From assembly GCA_040381555.1 (NCBI GenBank), contig JBEIHC010000111.1:1-8960 (forward strand): DNA of 8,960 bases, read 5' to 3'. Under the pieces are notes generated by a model. The model did not search any database. It worked only from the letters and a program-made list of their open reading frames with translations, and was not told where the DNA came from. Source of the DNA: CANHCC01 sp040381555. GTDB lineage: Bacteria; Bacteroidota; Bacteroidia; J057; RFSG01. Below, one piece after another: positions 6,261 through 8,960 of the stretch; the first letter of the stretch is position 1, and the number at the start of each line of letters is the position of its first letter. Made by a program: the position numbers and the translations under genes.

Positions 6261-6422
6261 TTATCGGAGTTTGTTTGTAAGCTAACCTAAAGATTTTCGT
6301 TCCTGATAGAGGGGGATTTCTCCCTCAATGTGTAAAGTTACAGGATTTGTATGGGAACGATTCAGGGGGGGTCAATATTTTTCACTGTCCATAATTCGCG
6401 AAAATCCTTTATTTTGTATCCA
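6261..6422. promoter_or_regulatory. Divergent intergenic region between DUF58 and porQ
   Basis: The two genes are transcribed away from each other, so promoters for both are expected in these 162 bp. A loose Bacteroidota-type -7 box (consensus TAnnTTTG) may be TTATTTTG at 6409-6416, seven bases before the porQ ATG, with one mismatch; no convincing -33 TTG partner was found. An imperfect inverted repeat, GAGGG (6309-6313) and CCCTC (6322-6326), lies between the two starts. It could be an operator or simply chance. The individual site calls are weak; the general role rests on gene orientation. Confidence 0.4.
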
Positions 6423-7463
6423 ATGCGTCTATTTCGCCTATTTCTTCTTCTATTTCCTGTCTTGCTTCAGGCACAGTTAGGGGGGCGTTATGCCTTTGAT
6501 GCTCTGCGACTTACTCCTAATGCACGGGTCAATTCCTTAGGGGGAGTCTTGATTTCTACTTCCGACCAGGATCCCTTTTTGGCCTTACAAAACCCTGCCT
6601 TATCTCAGGATAAAATGCACAGCCGCTTGGGCCTCAACTGGTCGAATGCCCTAGCGGATATTCAATATGGGCAATTGGCTTATAGTCATAGAGTAAAAGC
6701 AGTGGGTAATCTGCATGGTGGGGTTCAGTTTATCAATTATGGGGATTTTTCCAAAAGGGATGTACTCGGGAATTCTACCGGAGTATTTGAAGCTTCTGCC
6801 TATAAATTTACGGCAGGTGCCTCTCGAGCTTTTGATGAGTGGAGATTTGGGGCTTCCTTTAATTTCTACACTGCCCAGTTGGATTGGTTAAGATATCAGG
6901 CATTTACGATGGATATGGGCGGTAGTTGGCAGGATACCAGCCGGTTTACCAGTTTTGGATTCGTACTGAAAAACTTTGGTTCTCAGGTAGGACGCTTTCA
7001 GGAAGGGGATGCTCGTGCCGCTCTGCCATTTGAAATTCAGGCAGGAGTTTCTCAAAGACTGGAACATTTGCCCCTTCGTTTTTCTTTGACCGGTATTCAT
7101 CTGAATCGCTTTATGGGATTAATTTATCAGGACCCCAATCCTGTTCCCGAATATGATTTGAGTGGACAATTGATCCCTGTTCGGAAGCGAACGGCAGATA
7201 AAATTGCCCGGCATTTTGTGTTGGGGGCAGAGTTGAATGTTTCCAAGCAAGTATATCTAAGAGCGGGATACAATCATCAAAGGCGACAAGAATTGAAAAC
7301 GCTGAACCAGGGCGGAATTGCCGGGTTTAGTTATGGTGCTGGGGTAAAAATTTCCTGGTTTAGTTTCGATTATGGATTTGCGCGCTTTCATGCCTCCAGC
7401 AACCTGCACCAGTTTTCCTTGACGATGAATTTAAGCAGTCCCATCAAGAAAATGCGGATTTAA
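6423..7463 (+). CDS. porQ: Type IX secretion system protein PorQ
   Basis: Predicted outer-membrane beta-barrel protein of 346 residues, a usual length for PorQ. In studied Bacteroidota, PorQ is part of the PorU-PorV-PorQ-PorZ attachment complex that cuts the sorting domain from T9SS cargo and anchors it to the surface. The ATG at 6423 is chosen over an in-frame ATG at 6351 because it opens directly into a signal peptide (MRLFRLF, hydrophobic core, cleavage after LLQA before Q18). The mature N-terminus shows the PorQ/PorP-like signature: GGRYAFDALRL (20-30), ARVNSLGG (34-41) and a following LALQNPAL (53-60). The rest alternates aromatic and glycine-rich strands, as in a barrel. It lies upstream of and codirectional with a T9SS cargo gene, with an 80-bp gap. 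The assignment is by motif memory and is fairly secure. Confidence 0.85.
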   Translation: MRLFRLFLLLFPVLLQAQLGGRYAFDALRLTPNARVNSLGGVLISTSDQDPFLALQNPALSQDKMHSRLGLNWSNALADIQYGQLAYSHRVKAVGNLHGGVQFINYGDFSKRDVLGNSTGVFEASAYKFTAGASRAFDEWRFGASFNFYTAQLDWLRYQAFTMDMGGSWQDTSRFTSFGFVLKNFGSQVGRFQEGDARAALPFEIQAGVSQRLEHLPLRFSLTGIHLNRFMGLIYQDPNPVPEYDLSGQLIPVRKRTADKIARHFVLGAELNVSKQVYLRAGYNHQRRQELKTLNQGGIAGFSYGAGVKISWFSFDYGFARFHASSNLHQFSLTMNLSSPIKKMRI

Positions 7464-7478
7464 GGTTGGGTGTCAACC
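7464..7478 (+). terminator. Weak hairpin immediately after porQ
   Basis: GGTTG (7464-7468) and CAACC (7474-7478) are exact reverse complements around a 5-base loop and start at the first base after the porQ stop. No T-tract follows, so a Rho-independent terminator is doubtful; it could protect the 3' end or mean nothing. The rest of the 80-bp gap holds the 8-bp palindrome CCATATGG (7485-7492) and no clear promoter. Confidence 0.2.
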
Positions 7479-7543
7479 GAATTTCCATATGGGAAGGAGA
7501 AACCCGATTGAAAGCCACTCAGTTATTAATTCTTCATTGAGCT

Positions 7544-8923
7544 ATGAAAGCTTATTTAATTTGCTTGATGAGTTTATTGACTTTATCAGGCGCTTTACAA
7601 GCACAATATGATGCGAATTGGACATTAGATAGTATGATTTTGCGATTTGATCAGAATGGATTGGTATCCATCATCCCAGGAGATTGTCAGGATGGAGTGC
7701 AGCTAACCTCCATTAGTGATGCAAATGGAAATCTACAATACTATACGAGTCTGGCACCGTATTTAACAGGATTTGCAGGGAAGGTTCTTGATCGCAACCA
7801 TCAGGTTATTTTGAATGGTTCTGGTTTGAATATGACAAGAACTGTGAATGGAAGCTGTTTTTTGCCTTATGGAGCTGAAGGAAAATTGGGGTTGGTAACT
7901 TTTTCTTTGCCAAGTGGGGGAATTCGAGCCTGGTATCATTTAATCGATACGGTTCAAAATATGGTAATAGAAAAGAATATTCTGCTGAATCCTGGTAATA
8001 TGATAATGAAATTTGGGTCTGCCCCAATTCGTCATGCCAATGGAAGAGATTGGTGGCTTATCATGCATAATATTTTTGGAAGAGAGTATCTTGTGTATAA
8101 GTGTACCCCTGATACCATTTTACTAGACAGTATTTATACCCTTGGTGGGTATTTGGGGGCGGATGGGAACTATATCGGGGCTGGAGCTGGTGGTGGTTTT
8201 CTAATTAATAAAGTGGCCGATTTAATTTATCATTATACTACAGAAGGTTTAGTTGAAGAACTTTCCTTTAATCGTTGTACAGGATTATTACAGTATACAA
8301 GGGAAATACTCCCAAGAGTAAATAACAATTCTGCTTTACATTATTATGCTGAATTGTCTCCCAATGATAAATATTTATATTTATCGACTGACAATTGGAC
8401 AAATAGCTCAGAGGGCTTATATCAATATGATTTGAGTGCAGTAGATGTAGCTTCTACCCGATATACAGTTTTTGGGGGTACAGTAGGTGGAAATGAAATA
8501 GTAGAATGGATAAGATGTGCACCTGATGGGAAATTATACTTTCAAACCTCTACTACTCAAACCGTTCGAATAAATTCTTTAAGTGTGGTCTCAAATCCGG
8601 ATGTTGGCGGTTCTGGTTGTGGCCTTATCTCCAATGGGCTCTCCTTGAATGGTTATTCTTATAATTTTTTAATATTTCCGTCTTTCTCCAACTACTACCT
8701 CGGTGCTATCCCCAACTCTCTCTGTGATACCTTAGGTCTCTCCAATCAAAATCTTATACATTCTCCCCAAATAGATTTATATCCCAATCCGGCTACAGAA
8801 AAAATATACTTGGATTGGCCGGATGGGCCTTCCCTCTTCACCCTGCGCATCTTTGATAGCTCGGGTAAACTTATGCATCAGGAATGTATGGAAAACACCG
8901 GAACAGAGCATTCCTTTAATTAA
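7544..8923 (+). CDS. Secreted T9SS cargo protein with interrupted type A sorting domain
   Basis: The in-frame product is 459 residues. It starts with a signal peptide (MKAYLICLMSLLTLSGALQA, cleavage before Q21). The middle (about 30-385) is strand-rich, with repeated beta-propeller-like phrases: NGRDWWLIMHN (166-176), ELSPNDKYLYLS (270-281) with GLYQYDLSA (291-299), and IRCAPDGKLYF (323-333). No catalytic motif was recognised. From about residue 408 comes a T9SS type A sorting domain: QIDLYPNPATEKIYLDW (409-425) and FTLRIFDSSGKLMHQE (432-447). The frame then ends at TAA 8921-8923, before the terminal GIYxLxV strand, which is present one frame over (see 8904-8960). Either the gene is frameshifted or the sequence has an indel in about 8880-8910. 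As written, the product lacks the end of the signal needed for T9SS export. Confidence 0.85.
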   Translation: MKAYLICLMSLLTLSGALQAQYDANWTLDSMILRFDQNGLVSIIPGDCQDGVQLTSISDANGNLQYYTSLAPYLTGFAGKVLDRNHQVILNGSGLNMTRTVNGSCFLPYGAEGKLGLVTFSLPSGGIRAWYHLIDTVQNMVIEKNILLNPGNMIMKFGSAPIRHANGRDWWLIMHNIFGREYLVYKCTPDTILLDSIYTLGGYLGADGNYIGAGAGGGFLINKVADLIYHYTTEGLVEELSFNRCTGLLQYTREILPRVNNNSALHYYAELSPNDKYLYLSTDNWTNSSEGLYQYDLSAVDVASTRYTVFGGTVGGNEIVEWIRCAPDGKLYFQTSTTQTVRINSLSVVSNPDVGGSGCGLISNGLSLNGYSYNFLIFPSFSNYYLGAIPNSLCDTLGLSNQNLIHSPQIDLYPNPATEKIYLDWPDGPSLFTLRIFDSSGKLMHQECMENTGTEHSFN

Positions 8924-8960
8924 ATATTCGGCAGGTATCTATATGCTTCAGGTAGAGGAT
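8904..8960 (+). pseudogene. Out-of-frame end of the T9SS sorting domain, running off the window
   Basis: In the frame one base ahead of the 7544-8923 reading frame, codons from 8904 to 8960 read QSIPLIKYSAGIYMLQVED. This is a textbook end for a type A sorting domain (strand, short turn, GIY, hydrophobic strand). It overlaps the last codons of the in-frame product and continues past the window edge with no stop. It is best read as the displaced C-terminus of the same gene, not a new gene. The switch requires one extra base or two missing bases somewhere near 8880-8910. Confidence 0.8.

Noticed and set aside
6351..6422. Upstream ATG at 6351 for PorQ
   Set aside because: It would bury the signal peptide 24 residues in; the ATG at 6423 starts it directly.

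Overview
The window reads as chromosomal DNA of a Bacteroidota bacterium, probably from the Saprospiria/Chitinophagia side of the phylum. This is inferred from protein content: a PorQ-like type IX secretion (T9SS) protein, a probable T9SS cargo with a type A sorting domain, a Bacteroidota-style four-helix-bundle (S23/IVP) protein, and gene starts mostly without a Shine-Dalgarno sequence. Base composition is moderately AT-rich. No rRNA, tRNA, CRISPR array, integrase or transposase was seen.

Layout. (1) 1-228: a 17-bp tandem array, cut by the left window edge, with a small inverted repeat at every unit junction. (2) 281-2681 (+): three overlapping genes for an ABC-2 type exporter (ATPase, then permease) and a LolA-like exported protein. 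Their 1-bp and 4-bp overlaps point to one translationally coupled operon. (3) 2682-3438: an accessory island between two convergent operons. It carries a minus-strand four-helix-bundle gene flanked by heptamer arrays in inverted orientation (2721-2804 and 3386-3430), plus a second, unrelated 17-bp repeat (2888-2938). (4) 6260-3439 (-): a DUF58/vWA protein followed, with a 1-bp overlap, by a large polytopic membrane protein with C-terminal TPRs that resembles TMTC/GT-C glycosyltransferases. (5) 6261-6422: a divergent intergenic region. (6) 6423-7463 (+): PorQ. (7) 7544 to the right edge (+): a secreted protein whose T9SS sorting domain is broken by an apparent frameshift. The in-frame product ends at 8923, while the conserved end of the domain continues in the next frame to the window edge.

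How the parts fit. The right-hand genes share a secretion theme: PorQ belongs to the outer-membrane complex that processes and attaches T9SS cargo, and the next gene encodes such a cargo. The left operon looks like an export or envelope system whose periplasmic partner has a lipoprotein-carrier fold. Its substrate cannot be told from sequence. The DUF58/TPR pair recalls the MoxR-DUF58-Bat arrangement, but no MoxR ATPase lies next to it. The least explained part is the four-helix-bundle cassette. Its inverted heptamer arrays share a 32-bp segment (30/32 identical) with the same alternating unit order, so the gene is bracketed by arms that could form a long helix. This recalls S23 genes inside 23S rRNA intervening sequences, but here the element is intergenic.
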